A DNA stretch of 64,000 nucleotides from Pseudoalteromonas luteoviolacea (GCF_001696455.1 NZ_MAUJ01000003.1:489935-553934), one strand, 5' to 3'; shown: positions 6,898-16,563, counted from the stretch's first letter. Numbers and translations: made by a program. The notes: generated by a model from the letters alone, not told the origin.

Positions 6898-9800
6898 TCA
6901 ACATTCGTGGGTCATCACGGTCGAGTACCCACCAGCTTGCTTCTTGATTTGAACTTGTGTCGCTACCCGCTCGGTCATTTGCGCTACGTGGGAAATCACG
7001 CCCACTTTTCTTCCTTGCGATTGCAAGGCATCTAATGCGTCCAACGCCACACTGAGTGTTTCTGGGTCCAAAGTACCAAAACCCTCGTCGATAAACAGCG
7101 AATTGATTTGTACCTGGTTAGAGGATAAAGATGCCAGTCCCAGCGCCAAAGCGAGCGATACTAAGAATGACTCACCACCAGACAACGTATTGACGCTGCG
7201 CTGTTCATCAGCCATATCTCTGTCGACAATGGCTATTTCTAAAGATTGACCGATCACGGTCAACCGATAGCGCCGAGATAAGCTACTCAAGTGGTGATTT
7301 GCATAATGAAGGAGAATTTTTAACGTTTGCGTCTGCGCCAAGTTACGCATTGTCTTACCTGTCGCATCGCCTAATAATCGATTGAGTAGGTGCCAATTTT
7401 CGTAGTCATTTTGTAATTGCAGCAGTTCACCTTGATGGACTCGTATTTTTTCAACGTTGTCATGATGCGTTTGTAAGCTCACCGACAATGTGATGAGTTG
7501 TCCGTTGAGTGCCTCCTGCTGCTGACACAATGACGCTAGCTGTTCATTCAGTTCATCTTGGCTTTGCTCTGGGCTCTCTATCGCGCAATGCTCTGCCATA
7601 TTTTTGTCTACATGTTGCAACTGAGAACGCTTTTCTACCAACTTAGACTCGAGTTTTTGCGCCTGTTCAATTAACGGTTGCCATTGCGATTTTTGAAGCG
7701 AAAGTAATTCATCAACTAACGCCTCATTAAGCTCGTTATATTGCTCCGTTACTCCCTTCAACCAAGTCAAAAACCGTGCTTGGTTATCGTCGAGAGCAGC
7801 TTGATACTCCTGACATTGCGCTGTTAGGTGCTTTAGCTTGAGCGCATGCTCATCTTGCTCTTTAAGTAGCTGCTGCAACCTATCCTTTTGTGTCTGCAAT
7901 TGTGCTTGTGCTGTGGCTTCTGATGCCTGCAATTGCTGCTGCCATTGATCCGCGTTATGCTCAAGCGGTAATACAGATGCTCGCTTATTTTTTGTTGTGT
8001 CACACAATGCAACTTGCTGTGAAAGTAGTACAGATACATCCGCAACTTGTTGTTTAACTTGTGCAAGTAACTGCTCTTTAGCATGAAGTTTAGGTTGAAT
8101 CTCGGTGATATTCTGCCCTAGTTGATTTAGTTGACTGATTTTTTGCTGCTGTAACTGTACTTCATTCACTAGGGTTTCCGTGGCCTTATGTGGTTCCAAT
8201 TCAAACGATGATAACCACTGAGGCTCAGAGTACACCTCTGAAATACGTGCTTTCAGACTTTGAGCTAGCGTAATCAGCGCTTCATTACGCTGTGCCTTGC
8301 TGGTTAATAACTGCGTATACTCTTGGACTTGAGCTTGATGTTGACTCAAAGTTGCACGCACGGTGTTTAATTGTTGTTGTAGTGCTTGTTGTGCCTGAAA
8401 CTTCTGTTGTTGTGCTTTACTCAGCACGCTATATCTCGATAATCGTTCCTCTATTTCAAGCAGTTGCAATTCATGCTTTGACGCATCAGCAAAAGTTGAA
8501 GGCAGATCATGAAGTAGTGCTTTGTTTGCCTGTTGCTTTTGCATAATCTGTGCATTTTGTTGCAATGAGGCCTGCAATTGCCCATTAACTTGCTCTAAAT
8601 GGGACACCACCTCATGATAGCGAGTTTGTGTTTGAGCACGCGCTTGTTCAGCTGCTTGATACTGACTTTCAAAGTCGTTGATCAACTGCTGCCAATGCGT
8701 GTCGATATGGTCGACATGATAAGGGTGTTCAGTTGCACCACACACTACACACTCTTTACCGTGCTCTAACTGTGCCCTTAATGCACTGATATTGTCACTC
8801 GCACGCAGCTTTACTTGATGCAAGTTATCTTGTGTGATGAGTAACTGCTGCCTTGTCAATTCATCTTGATGCTCTGCGTCTTTACGTTGAACATTTGCAC
8901 TGTGCTGCTGATGTCTGAGGCTGTCAATGTGGGTTTGCAATTGAAGCAACTCATTATCCAATTGAGTTTGCTGCACAATCGCTTGCTGAGCTTTTTGCAC
9001 CTGTGACTTTTGAAATTGCAATTGCTCATAATCTAGTTCAGCTAGCTCTCGCTGGATCTGAGTAAACTCAACCTGACTTTGATCTAAACTCTGTTCAAGT
9101 TCTTTGCACTTGGGCTCTGCGGTTTGTAATGCAGCTTGAGCAGCCTTTAGCTGAGAATCTATAGACTGTTGTGCACCGACAATCTCGCTTTGTTCATCAA
9201 ATGCGACCAAGTACTGTTGTAATACTTCATGGATCTCTTGCCAATGCTCTGTTAGTTCAAACAGGGCAGGTTGCTCAGCCAACGATGCTTTGGTTTCGTC
9301 ATGCTGCATCGTTAAGCTCTTCATCTGCGAGTTCAGTGCTTGATGTTCAGCGAGATGATTTTTCTCTGAGTTTTGCAGTTGAGTTAACTGGCTTCGATGT
9401 TGCTCTGCAAGTGCAAAATGTTCGGCACAAATACTGTCGAGCTCTCTAACACGTAAAATATCAGGACCATGTTTTACGAGGGCTTCTTGAGCACTGCTAA
9501 CAACTTCCTTTGCGGATAGTAGCGCTTGCTCTTGCGACGCAATTTGTGGCTGTAAGTCAATTTGTGAGAGCGCTTCGATTGCTTCTTGACCCCGTTGCAG
9601 CACCTGTTGTGTTTGCGACTTTTGCGCTCGATTATCTGCAATTTGCTGAACGACCAACGCCAATTTAGCGCGTTTAAATTCACTTTGTTGCTTGGACAAC
9701 TCAGCCTCAGTGATAGAAACTTCCTCTGCTAACTCATCATGCTGTTGCTGTAGCTTGTGTTGTGTAACATACCAAGCCAATTGCAGCTCTGTCGCTTTGA

Positions 9801-10551
9801 TCTCACCTTTGAGGGTGTTTTGTTGCGCATTTAGGTGCGCTAGTTGGGTGTGTTTATCAGCCAGTTCTTCATCACTCAGAAGTACGATATCGCCGATTTT
9901 TTGTTTAAATCTGTCCAGCGTTTCAAGTTTACCTTTGTGGGCTTCATAAATGGCTTTGCCAACGTGGCTGAATTGCTCCGTACCCGTTAAACACTCTAAT
10001 AACTGAGCCCGCTCATCCGCATTGGCTTTTAAAAATGCGGCAAAATCATGCTGGGCGAGCAATACCGCACGGGTAAATTGCTCAAAATTCAGCCCCAATA
10101 ACTGCTGTAAAAGCTGCTTCGCTTTTGTTTTTTGCGCCAAGACCTGTTCATCATGTAACCTGAGTACCACATGTTCAGCGTCTTTTATCCTGCCATCAAC
10201 TTTGTTTCGTGCTCTGGCCACTTGCCAGCGAGCAAGGTAACGCTCCCCATCTTGTCCAACAAAACCAACCTCGGCAAACCCAGACACTGTGCCGCGACGC
10301 AACAAGTGACGCGGGTCATTGAGTTTAATATCGTCACCATTAAATTCTACTTTGTTTTTAGAGTCCGACTTTAGCCGCGCGGTTTTGCCATAAAAGGCCA
10401 AACATATCGCATCTAACATGGTACTTTTACCAGCGCCCGTCTCGCCAGTAATGGCAAACAATCCGGTATCTTTTAAAGGTGCAGTGGTAAAATCAATCTC
10501 GGCCTTGGGTAAAGACGCCAGATTCTGGATTTTGATTGTTAATATTTTCAT
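6898..10551 (-). CDS. sbcC: SbcC, ATPase subunit of the SbcCD nuclease
   Basis: About 1217 residues, an SMC/Rad50-type ATPase. Walker A GETGAGKS lies near residue 38, followed by a long glutamine-rich coiled coil interrupted near residue 600 by a zinc-hook CVVCGATEHPYH (CxxC). The coil returns to the ABC signature LSGGESFLVSLALALGLASL near 1120 and Walker B/D-loop SLFIDEGFGTLD near 1155. With SbcD it forms a complex that cleaves DNA hairpins and blocked ends. The ATG at 10551 overlaps the sbcD stop (TAATG), so the two are translationally coupled; an ATG four codons earlier is inside sbcD. It is longer than E. coli SbcC (1048), mainly in the coiled coil. Confidence 0.95.
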   Translation of the reverse strand: MKILTIKIQNLASLPKAEIDFTTAPLKDTGLFAITGETGAGKSTMLDAICLAFYGKTARLKSDSKNKVEFNGDDIKLNDPRHLLRRGTVSGFAEVGFVGQDGERYLARWQVARARNKVDGRIKDAEHVVLRLHDEQVLAQKTKAKQLLQQLLGLNFEQFTRAVLLAQHDFAAFLKANADERAQLLECLTGTEQFSHVGKAIYEAHKGKLETLDRFKQKIGDIVLLSDEELADKHTQLAHLNAQQNTLKGEIKATELQLAWYVTQHKLQQQHDELAEEVSITEAELSKQQSEFKRAKLALVVQQIADNRAQKSQTQQVLQRGQEAIEALSQIDLQPQIASQEQALLSAKEVVSSAQEALVKHGPDILRVRELDSICAEHFALAEQHRSQLTQLQNSEKNHLAEHQALNSQMKSLTMQHDETKASLAEQPALFELTEHWQEIHEVLQQYLVAFDEQSEIVGAQQSIDSQLKAAQAALQTAEPKCKELEQSLDQSQVEFTQIQRELAELDYEQLQFQKSQVQKAQQAIVQQTQLDNELLQLQTHIDSLRHQQHSANVQRKDAEHQDELTRQQLLITQDNLHQVKLRASDNISALRAQLEHGKECVVCGATEHPYHVDHIDTHWQQLINDFESQYQAAEQARAQTQTRYHEVVSHLEQVNGQLQASLQQNAQIMQKQQANKALLHDLPSTFADASKHELQLLEIEERLSRYSVLSKAQQQKFQAQQALQQQLNTVRATLSQHQAQVQEYTQLLTSKAQRNEALITLAQSLKARISEVYSEPQWLSSFELEPHKATETLVNEVQLQQQKISQLNQLGQNITEIQPKLHAKEQLLAQVKQQVADVSVLLSQQVALCDTTKNKRASVLPLEHNADQWQQQLQASEATAQAQLQTQKDRLQQLLKEQDEHALKLKHLTAQCQEYQAALDDNQARFLTWLKGVTEQYNELNEALVDELLSLQKSQWQPLIEQAQKLESKLVEKRSQLQHVDKNMAEHCAIESPEQSQDELNEQLASLCQQQEALNGQLITLSVSLQTHHDNVEKIRVHQGELLQLQNDYENWHLLNRLLGDATGKTMRNLAQTQTLKILLHYANHHLSSLSRRYRLTVIGQSLEIAIVDRDMADEQRSVNTLSGGESFLVSLALALGLASLSSNQVQINSLFIDEGFGTLDPETLSVALDALDALQSQGRKVGVISHVAQMTERVATQVQIKKQAGGYSTVMTHEC

Positions 10552-11768
10552 TATTTCTCGCACTCACTCAACGAAACCAAAACCTCTTCCAGGCATTTTT
10601 GGAGTGCGCTTGATGGCGCTCCTTGCGGGTCGACTTGCTCTTTATATGCTAATTCCAGTAAGGTTGCTGGCGCAAGCTCTGAGACTTTCCCTAAATCTTC
10701 AAAAACAACTTCATCTTCATTTAACGCTTGTTGAGTAACACGCTCAATACCACAAAAGTGCACAGGTTTATTTTCTAAAGCCTGTTCAATTTTGTGACGG
10801 AATTGACTGTCCGTTTCATTGGCATTTAAACGTAAACGCAAATAGGGCTTGGGGGCGCTTTCACTGTCAGGCAAATCAAGCGCGTTTATTGCTTCACAAA
10901 GCTCTGTCAAAGTCGCACCTCCTTTTTCGGGAAGCAGAATAACCTCTTTGTGCCTTGGCACATACCGGGCAGACACAGCCTTAACTTCTGACTTTTCAAA
11001 TTCAACAAGTACAACTTGATGTTTATAGTTCCGCTCAGCAAAAGACATAGGCATAGGCGTTCCGCTATAGCGAATACAGTCATTGTTTGCCACCTTTTGC
11101 GCTTTATGTAAGTGCCCTAAAGCGACATAATCAGGTAACTCGCCAAACACATCTGCATGGATTGAATCAAACCCGCCAATGGTAATGTTGCGCTCGGAAT
11201 CACCAGAGATGTCTCCACCCTTAGCATGTAAGTGACCCATTGCGATGATGGGGGCATCTCTTTCACCAATTGATGCGTACGCACTGTCATAAGCCAACTT
11301 AACCGCATGGGCGTAGCTGCTTTGATCATTATCTAAATGGGTAATATCGGCACTGCGTAAGAATGGCATGGCCACAACATTGACTGTGCCCACTGGCATT
11401 GTCAGAGTTTTAACCACCTCGTGTGGGTTATGCTTATCAAATCGCCCGACGACATGGGTGTCAAACTGAAGAAGCAAAGGCTTAGCCGTCTCAATGCGGT
11501 TTGCCGAGTCGTGATTACCGGCAATAATGACGATATGTAAGTCTGGTAAAAGGGTTTTTACTTGTTTAATAAAGGTGTATAGCTGCTGCTCGGAAGCCGC
11601 AGGAGGTGTTGCAGTATGGTATATGTCACCACTGACGATTAGCAAGTCAGCCTCAACCAGCACCAGCTCTTGGCAAAGCCAATCTAGAAATGCTTGATGC
11701 TCAGTATAGCGACTGTGTTCATAAAATTGTTGACCGAGATGCCAGTCAGACGTGTGTACAACCTTCAT
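10551..11768 (-). CDS. sbcD: SbcD, nuclease subunit of the SbcCD complex
   Basis: 405 residues. Calcineurin-type phosphoesterase motifs occur in order: TSDWHLG (residue 6), SGDIYHT near 46, AGNHDS near 83, MGHLHAKGG near 177 and ALGHLHKAQ near 216, matching the Mre11/SbcD family that supplies the Mn-dependent nuclease active site. The C-terminal part is the capping and SbcC-binding region. Gene order sbcD-sbcC with a 3-base overlap is the usual one. The promoter is presumably in the short region 11769-11823. Confidence 0.95.
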   Translation of the reverse strand: MKVVHTSDWHLGQQFYEHSRYTEHQAFLDWLCQELVLVEADLLIVSGDIYHTATPPAASEQQLYTFIKQVKTLLPDLHIVIIAGNHDSANRIETAKPLLLQFDTHVVGRFDKHNPHEVVKTLTMPVGTVNVVAMPFLRSADITHLDNDQSSYAHAVKLAYDSAYASIGERDAPIIAMGHLHAKGGDISGDSERNITIGGFDSIHADVFGELPDYVALGHLHKAQKVANNDCIRYSGTPMPMSFAERNYKHQVVLVEFEKSEVKAVSARYVPRHKEVILLPEKGGATLTELCEAINALDLPDSESAPKPYLRLRLNANETDSQFRHKIEQALENKPVHFCGIERVTQQALNEDEVVFEDLGKVSELAPATLLELAYKEQVDPQGAPSSALQKCLEEVLVSLSECEK

Positions 11769-11823
11769 GCAGCGTTCCTTTCCTATTTAGGAACGCTAAT
11801 ATAACATTGCTTGGGGCTATTTA

Positions 11824-12060
11824 TTAATAGCTCAAACGCCACCACATAAAAATTATTACAGGTAAAGCAAGTAGCAACAGCATAGGCGCACGATAAAGCT
11901 TGTTTTGTTTCGCTTCTAGACGCTTGATAGCTGAACGTTCATTACATGCAGCCACTTTATCAACATAACAGTAACCGTTTTCAAGGTACTCTTTACAGTT
12001 TTGTTCGTCAGCAGGTATCGCAACCAGCTTCTCTTGTTTTTTTAGTATGTAAAAGTCCAT
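11824..12060 (-). CDS. Small membrane-anchored hypothetical protein
   Basis: About 78 residues from the ATG at 12060, which has GGTGAG upstream; the frame also has GTG starts further out. The N-terminal half is soluble and contains three cysteines (NCKEYLENGYCYVDKVAAC). The C-terminal end is one membrane span (residues about 58-75, MLLLLALPVIIFMWWRL). This is a tail-anchored layout. I do not recognise the family. It sits just upstream of sbcD on the same strand with a 55 bp gap and might be cotranscribed with it. Confidence 0.5.
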   Translation of the reverse strand: MDFYILKKQEKLVAIPADEQNCKEYLENGYCYVDKVAACNERSAIKRLEAKQNKLYRAPMLLLLALPVIIFMWWRLSY

Positions 12061-12072
12061 ACTGCTCACCAC

Positions 12073-12521
12073 ATTTCTTTTTGATAAACGGGTATTAATA
12101 AATGAGCAAAACTAACGCCAGTTTTACCCAAAATGAGAAAGAGCGCGATTTTAATGATAATTCCAACCAAATATCAACAGTCTTATTAGGGTTTTTGAAT
12201 TTTTTTTCAAAATAGAGACAATAAATTTGAAAAATGCACAATTGGCATACCCGTCAAATTGCTAATTTATCATCACTTTGGTCAGTTTTAAGCCTAGCTT
12301 TGCCTTACTGAATCACTTCTGAACCGCTTTTAACGTTGTACAAATTTTTACCAACTACCAATACCCAACTGAATTTATTACGTAAAATAACAGCAAGAGA
12401 TAAAAATTAAATTGTAGACATTGCTAAAAAGGTCAAAAAGTCGACAGTTTTACTTCCCTATTCAATAAAAAACCACAATAATCCTTCTCCACAATAATTA
12501 AAATAAAGTAGACTATAGGTA
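12073..12521. other. AT-rich intergenic region
   Basis: About 450 bp between divergent genes, very AT-rich, with homopolymer A and T runs. It presumably carries the promoters for both sides. The only recognisable element is a half iteron on the minus strand near 12345-12354 (GTTGGTAAAA) without the GATC end. No convincing gene or RNA was seen. Confidence 0.5.
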
Positions 12522-12561
12522 AGTGAGTAAACACTATCAAATCCTGAGAAGGAGTTATTTT

Positions 12562-13059
12562 ATGCGAACTTGGCTCTTCGCCGGGCTCTGCTTGATGTTG
12601 GCAAATTCAGCTCAAGCGCACAAATTAAAAGCATCAATAGCAACAGCAAACATATTTCCAGAGCAAGGAAATATTCAAATTGAGTATCGCTTTCATCTGC
12701 ATGATCTTGAGCATGCCTTAGTACACCTGTTCAATGAGCACAAAAATGTGTACCACAATGACAGAGTTCAACAAGCATTTGCTGATTATGTCTACACACA
12801 TGCTTCACTCAGACGGCTTAGCGGACAAGCTTTGGCATTATCGGCAGCGACCGTAAAAATAGATGCTAAGTACCTATGGGTTTATCAAGAAGCACAGTTT
12901 GCCAAAGGCACACCACTTAAAGGGCTACAAATGCGCCACGGGGCCTTAAGAGATATTTGGCCCGACCAAATTAACTTGGTGAATTTTAGAGGCATTGGCA
13001 AGGTCAAAACGATGCATTTTGACAAAGATGATAATTGGTTGACGGTCGAGTTTGATTGA
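12562..13059 (+). CDS. DUF6702-like exported protein
   Basis: 165 residues from the ATG at 12562, chosen because AAGGAG lies 7-8 bases upstream and a clean signal peptide (MRTWLFAGLCLMLANSAQA, cleaved before HKLKAS) then starts at residue 1; an ATG 13 codons earlier gives a poorer N-terminus. The mature protein opens with HKLKASIATANIFPEQGNIQIEYRFHLHDLEHAL, the pattern of DUF6702 proteins, which are small periplasmic or surface proteins of unknown function often near membrane metallopeptidases. It is followed by a bidirectional terminator. Confidence 0.65.
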   Translation: MRTWLFAGLCLMLANSAQAHKLKASIATANIFPEQGNIQIEYRFHLHDLEHALVHLFNEHKNVYHNDRVQQAFADYVYTHASLRRLSGQALALSAATVKIDAKYLWVYQEAQFAKGTPLKGLQMRHGALRDIWPDQINLVNFRGIGKVKTMHFDKDDNWLTVEFD

Positions 13060-13083
13060 CCCCTGATTGATAACCTTACGCTA

Positions 13084-13106
13084 AAAAGGGGCGTTGTGCC
13101 CCTTTT
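13084..13106. terminator. Bidirectional terminator between convergent genes
   Basis: Stem AAAAGGGGC with GCCCCTTTT and a GTTGT loop, with A and T runs on either side, between the DUF6702-like gene and the convergent phosphoesterase gene. Confidence 0.85.
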
Positions 13107-13112
13107 ATTCAA

Positions 13113-14552
13113 TTACTGACACACCTGCTCACCACGCGCAGAAAACTGCGAGTCGCAGCGTAAAAAAGCCTCTCCTTGTTCATCAAAAAAGCGCCCGTAC
13201 CAACCCGTATAACGGTCCAGCTCTAGCTCTAAAAAGCCAAACCTCGCCTGTTCATTACCATTGGCTTCTAACCCGTCCACAACAGCCTCAAAATTAGTAT
13301 ATGGCAGCTCTTCACTTAGGGTAACACCACTATTTCCAACCACTATTTGTGGCGGGCGTTTGTACTGTTTATCAAAACTCAAAGACTGATAAATATGCAT
13401 GTGACCAGATAAAAGCAAAGCCACTTGCTCAGGTAAACGACCTAACGGCGTATTGGCTAAAGCGCGCTGCATCATGATATTTAAAGTATTGTCGGTGGCC
13501 ACATTATTCACTCCCCAAAGTGGCCTGTGTGTCACTGTCCATATTGGCTTATCGGGATGTTTACTGGCAAACTTTTGTAACCCTTCATATTGCGCTTGAT
13601 ACTGCGCAGTCAAATCGTTAGAGAATCTATCATCACACGCATTCGCGGTGTCTTGCACCCAAATATTAAGCTTTTCAAGTTTCAACATATAGGGGTCAAT
13701 CATCGCAATTGAGGATACCGCTGTCGTAGGAGGGTTAGAAAAACTACCTTGGGCTGGGCAAGCCCGTTGAGCAATGCCACTTTCTACACTTGAGCCGGGG
13801 CCAAAAAAGTAAAACCAACCAAGCCCAGCTCGACTGCACAGCTCATGATTCCCTCTTGCAAATACCCAAGGTGCTTTGGTTAAAATTGCATCGGCAGAGC
13901 TAAAAAAGTCAGCTCGCCATGCACGCCATGTATCGGGTTTTGGGCTGCCTGTCGCATTTTGGCTGTAGTAGGTTTCTTCTAGGCCACAGGTTTTTCCGCC
14001 ATAACCCCCATCCCCCGCATCATACGCGTAAACCCCTTTGCTAATGCTGCCACTGGTACCGCGATAGTTGTAATCACCCATATGCAACAACAGGTCTACT
14101 TCACGCTTGGCACCTTCATCAATGAGTGTTTTAAATGGCTCAGCAGGCCCGTTGCCATCACAGACATGCGCTTTACAGCCCGAGTCACCATACACTTGGA
14201 TACGTTTTGGATTGAGCGTCATTGCCTCGAATTTAAGCTGTGTGCCACCAACAAGGTAAGATTGCCCTTCAGATACGCGTGCTTCACACACTGTAATAGG
14301 GAAGTTCACGCCTGGATGCATGCCTCGAATACGCATTTTACTACGCTTGCCCTCTGAGTCTTCAAGCTCTGGGCAAAGCGCTGCTTGATTTTGGATCCCG
14401 GGTATTATGGCCCGAATATAAAGCAGTGTGTCACCTTGGTTACTTGGCGCAAGCATCGCGTAAGCAGTGATCACTTCAGCTTTTTTTAAGGGCTTTTGGC
14501 TGCTGCAACCAGCCAAAATAGCCAATCCCAATATCATACTGACGAATCGCAT
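13113..14552 (-). CDS. Metallophosphoesterase lipoprotein
   Basis: 479 residues. A short signal peptide ends in the lipobox ILAGCSS. The calcineurin-like phosphoesterase signature is complete: YGDSGCKAHVCDG near residue 119, LLHMGDYNYRG near 157, FARGNHELC near 228, VTHRPLWG near 338 and LLSGHMHIYQ near 382. These supply the two-metal site of purple-acid-phosphatase/calcineurin-fold enzymes. Cellular location is the periplasmic face of a membrane. Substrate is unknown, probably a phosphomonoester or diester. It lies 95 bp downstream of rtcR on the same strand but has no clear functional link to RNA repair. Confidence 0.8.
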   Translation of the reverse strand: MRFVSMILGLAILAGCSSQKPLKKAEVITAYAMLAPSNQGDTLLYIRAIIPGIQNQAALCPELEDSEGKRSKMRIRGMHPGVNFPITVCEARVSEGQSYLVGGTQLKFEAMTLNPKRIQVYGDSGCKAHVCDGNGPAEPFKTLIDEGAKREVDLLLHMGDYNYRGTSGSISKGVYAYDAGDGGYGGKTCGLEETYYSQNATGSPKPDTWRAWRADFFSSADAILTKAPWVFARGNHELCSRAGLGWFYFFGPGSSVESGIAQRACPAQGSFSNPPTTAVSSIAMIDPYMLKLEKLNIWVQDTANACDDRFSNDLTAQYQAQYEGLQKFASKHPDKPIWTVTHRPLWGVNNVATDNTLNIMMQRALANTPLGRLPEQVALLLSGHMHIYQSLSFDKQYKRPPQIVVGNSGVTLSEELPYTNFEAVVDGLEANGNEQARFGFLELELDRYTGWYGRFFDEQGEAFLRCDSQFSARGEQVCQ

Positions 14553-14647
14553 TGTCGTTTTCCTTCTAATCGCGTCACTAATTCCTTGTTTAGTGTAGTA
14601 AAACCTCTGTAAAGGGGTATTACAAAAGCTTACTTACACACCACGCA

Positions 14648-16264
14648 TTATTTTGCCGCTGCAATATCTCGCCACTTAATATCAAACTTGGCCAAGTACT
14701 TTTGTAACCGACTTGAGTCATTACTGGTGGCTTTTTGAGTCCTGCTAACGTCAAACATTACGCGCCCAGCGGCAGCCATGCTAGGGCTTTGCAAACATAC
14801 GGTGACTACATACTCTAATTGCTGACGATCAAACATATCTAGTTGAGAAATTTGCTCGTCACTCATTACTAACGATAAGCAAGATCCATGCTGCAATGAT
14901 TGACTCGTTTGCCAATCACTCTCAAGCCGCTTGATCTCTTCTGCCACATCCTCTTTGCTGATCCGCGAAGAATCGGCCAACGTGGCTAAACGGATCATCG
15001 ACGATCCCAAATCCCTAAAGTTACCTTGCCATGTGGCTTTCACACTATGTGCAAATGCCAGATAAGCGGCCCTTGCCTCTTTGTTAAAGCGCACTCTTCG
15101 GCCTTGGTCTTGGCTGTATTTGTCTAGTTCAAAATCAATGTTAGCGTCAATATCTTCGCGCCTATCTTTTAAAGCTGGGAGCTGATAGGTCCAGAGATTA
15201 ATACGAGCAAGTAAGTCTTCTCTGAATGTTCCCTCTAATACACACGCTTTTAAATCCCGATTAGTACCCGCAATCAGCTGGAATTCACTCGTCACTTCTA
15301 GATCGCTGCCCACAGGGTGAAATTGCTTATTCTCAATCGCACGCAACAACATCGCTTGCTCCTCAAGCCCAAGTTCCCCGACTTCATCCAAAAACAAGAG
15401 TCCCTGATCCGCCGCTTTTAAAAAACCGTCTCGCGCCTGCAAGGCCCCGGTGAACGCGCCTTTGGTGTGTCCAAAGAGGGCTGCCATCGCATTTTCACCT
15501 TTGAGCGTTGCACAGTTCACAATCACTATCTCACCTTGCAAGGTTTTACGCTGTTTTTTAAGCTGAAAAATCCGCGAGGCAAGCTGGCTTTTTCCGGCAC
15601 CCGTTGGGCCAGTCAATAAAATGGGCGCCGTAGAACGTATGGCAACTTTTTCAATTTGGGCAATCAAACGGTTAAACGCGCTATTTTTAGTTTCTATTCC
15701 CCCTTTGAGAAAGCTCTCACCTTGACGGCGCTCAATATCAAAACGCTCAGCCAATTGGTCATATTTTGAAAGGTCTAAATCAATGGTCTGCACTTGTCCC
15801 ACTGACTTATTCTCATTGTGCGGGTCGGGTGATGTTTGTACCAAACGCCCCGGAAACTGCCTGCTTTCCGTTAACAAGTAACTACAGATTTGTGCGACAT
15901 GAGTGCCCGTGGTGATATGAAAAAGATATTCTTGCGCATCCAAATCAAACTCAAGTGTGCGACAAAAATCATACAATTTAGCGTATACCTCACCGAAATC
16001 CCAAGGATCGTCAAAATTGACTTCAACCAAATGCACGGTTGTTTCGGGTGATACGGTCTCAATGTCAACGGCAACATTATTTGCTAAACGTGTACTCTGC
16101 TTACCATGCAGCAGGTACAAGCGATTTATGATCAAATCGTCTTGGCTTACCAATGAAATATTTGGACGCCAGCGATGCCAACGATCAACCCGTTTACCGA
16201 TAGCGTCTAATTGCGTACCAAGCAAGCTTACAGCCACAACTTTTTTCAAAGCACACCTATCCAT
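14648..16264 (-). CDS. rtcR: RtcR, sigma-54 activator of the RNA-repair operon
   Basis: About 538 residues. Residues 1-180 resemble the RtcR-specific sensor (a CARF-type Rossmann domain): VVAVSLLGTQLDAIGKRVDRW, VSPETTVHLVEVNFDDPWDFGEVYAKLYDF and HITTGTHVAQICSYLL. The AAA+ module follows, with Walker A GPTGAGKS near 220, the sigma-54-contacting GAFTGA near 270 and Walker B LFLDEVGEL near 290, then a C-terminal DNA-binding region. RtcR activates rtcBA from a sigma-54 promoter when it senses RNA damage products. It is divergent from the slipin-rtcB-rtcA operon, whose leader has a -24/-12 promoter. The start is uncertain: ATG 16264 aligns with known RtcR N-termini, but a palindrome overlaps it and an ATG at 16294 is in frame. 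Confidence 0.9.
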   Translation of the reverse strand: MDRCALKKVVAVSLLGTQLDAIGKRVDRWHRWRPNISLVSQDDLIINRLYLLHGKQSTRLANNVAVDIETVSPETTVHLVEVNFDDPWDFGEVYAKLYDFCRTLEFDLDAQEYLFHITTGTHVAQICSYLLTESRQFPGRLVQTSPDPHNENKSVGQVQTIDLDLSKYDQLAERFDIERRQGESFLKGGIETKNSAFNRLIAQIEKVAIRSTAPILLTGPTGAGKSQLASRIFQLKKQRKTLQGEIVIVNCATLKGENAMAALFGHTKGAFTGALQARDGFLKAADQGLLFLDEVGELGLEEQAMLLRAIENKQFHPVGSDLEVTSEFQLIAGTNRDLKACVLEGTFREDLLARINLWTYQLPALKDRREDIDANIDFELDKYSQDQGRRVRFNKEARAAYLAFAHSVKATWQGNFRDLGSSMIRLATLADSSRISKEDVAEEIKRLESDWQTSQSLQHGSCLSLVMSDEQISQLDMFDRQQLEYVVTVCLQSPSMAAAGRVMFDVSRTQKATSNDSSRLQKYLAKFDIKWRDIAAAK

Positions 16265-16288
16265 ATAGATATAATAATATCTATATGG
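16261..16288. repeat. Palindrome overlapping the rtcR start
   Basis: Perfect 12 bp arms (CCATATAGATAT and its complement) around an AATA loop. It covers the preferred rtcR start codon and would encode the YRYYYIY stretch if translation began at 16294. It could be an operator or a hairpin masking initiation. Confidence 0.6.
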
Positions 16289-16401
16289 AATCATTTTTAT
16301 GATTCAAACGCAATTAGAAATAGACACTCCGACTCAATAAAAATTAATTTTTATCTTTAAAATCAAATTATTAAAAACAATTTTCAACTTTTTAAAAACC
16401 T

Positions 16402-16418
16402 TTGGCACGTCAATTGAT
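16402..16418 (+). promoter_or_regulatory. Sigma-54 (-24/-12) promoter of the RNA-repair operon
   Basis: TTGGCACGTCAATTGAT matches the sigma-54 consensus TTGGCACGN4TTGCW, with GG at 16404-16405 and the -12 dinucleotide GA instead of GC. The spacing is correct. It points toward the slipin-rtcB-rtcA operon and lies divergent to rtcR, which encodes the expected activator. Transcription would begin near 16430. Confidence 0.8.
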
Positions 16419-16510
16419 ATATCAAGCTCGTAGTTTGATAGCGTGTTTCTAAATAACACCGCGGTGCGACTTACTCTGTAAGCACGTATTCCGAGATCAA
16501 CTACTTCAGT

Positions 16511-16563
16511 AATGGATACTGACAATGGCAACACTTTAAGTGTGGGGTTCGACTCCCCTTATT
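16511..16563 (+). ncRNA. Degenerate tRNA-like segment (T-arm and anticodon-like arm)
   Basis: GGGG-TTCGACT-CCCC at 16544-16558 is a typical T arm with a 7-base TTCGACT loop. Just upstream, CAACA-CTTTAAG-TGTGG (16529-16545) can form an anticodon-like arm with a 7-base loop, four of five pairs. A GACAATGGCA stretch resembles a D loop, but I see no clean D stem or acceptor stem. A normal tRNA is therefore unlikely. Confidence 0.4.

Noticed and set aside
14648..16264. RtcR read as part of a CRISPR-linked or CBASS-like defence system because of its CARF-type sensor
   Set aside because: The domain order, the sigma-54 motifs and the divergent rtcBA genes identify it as RtcR; no effector nuclease or nucleotide cyclase is nearby.
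16334..16534. Minus-strand ORF of 66 codons upstream of rtcR
   Set aside because: It overlaps the sigma-54 promoter and the tRNA-like leader on the other strand, has no ribosome-binding site and is compositionally AT-driven.
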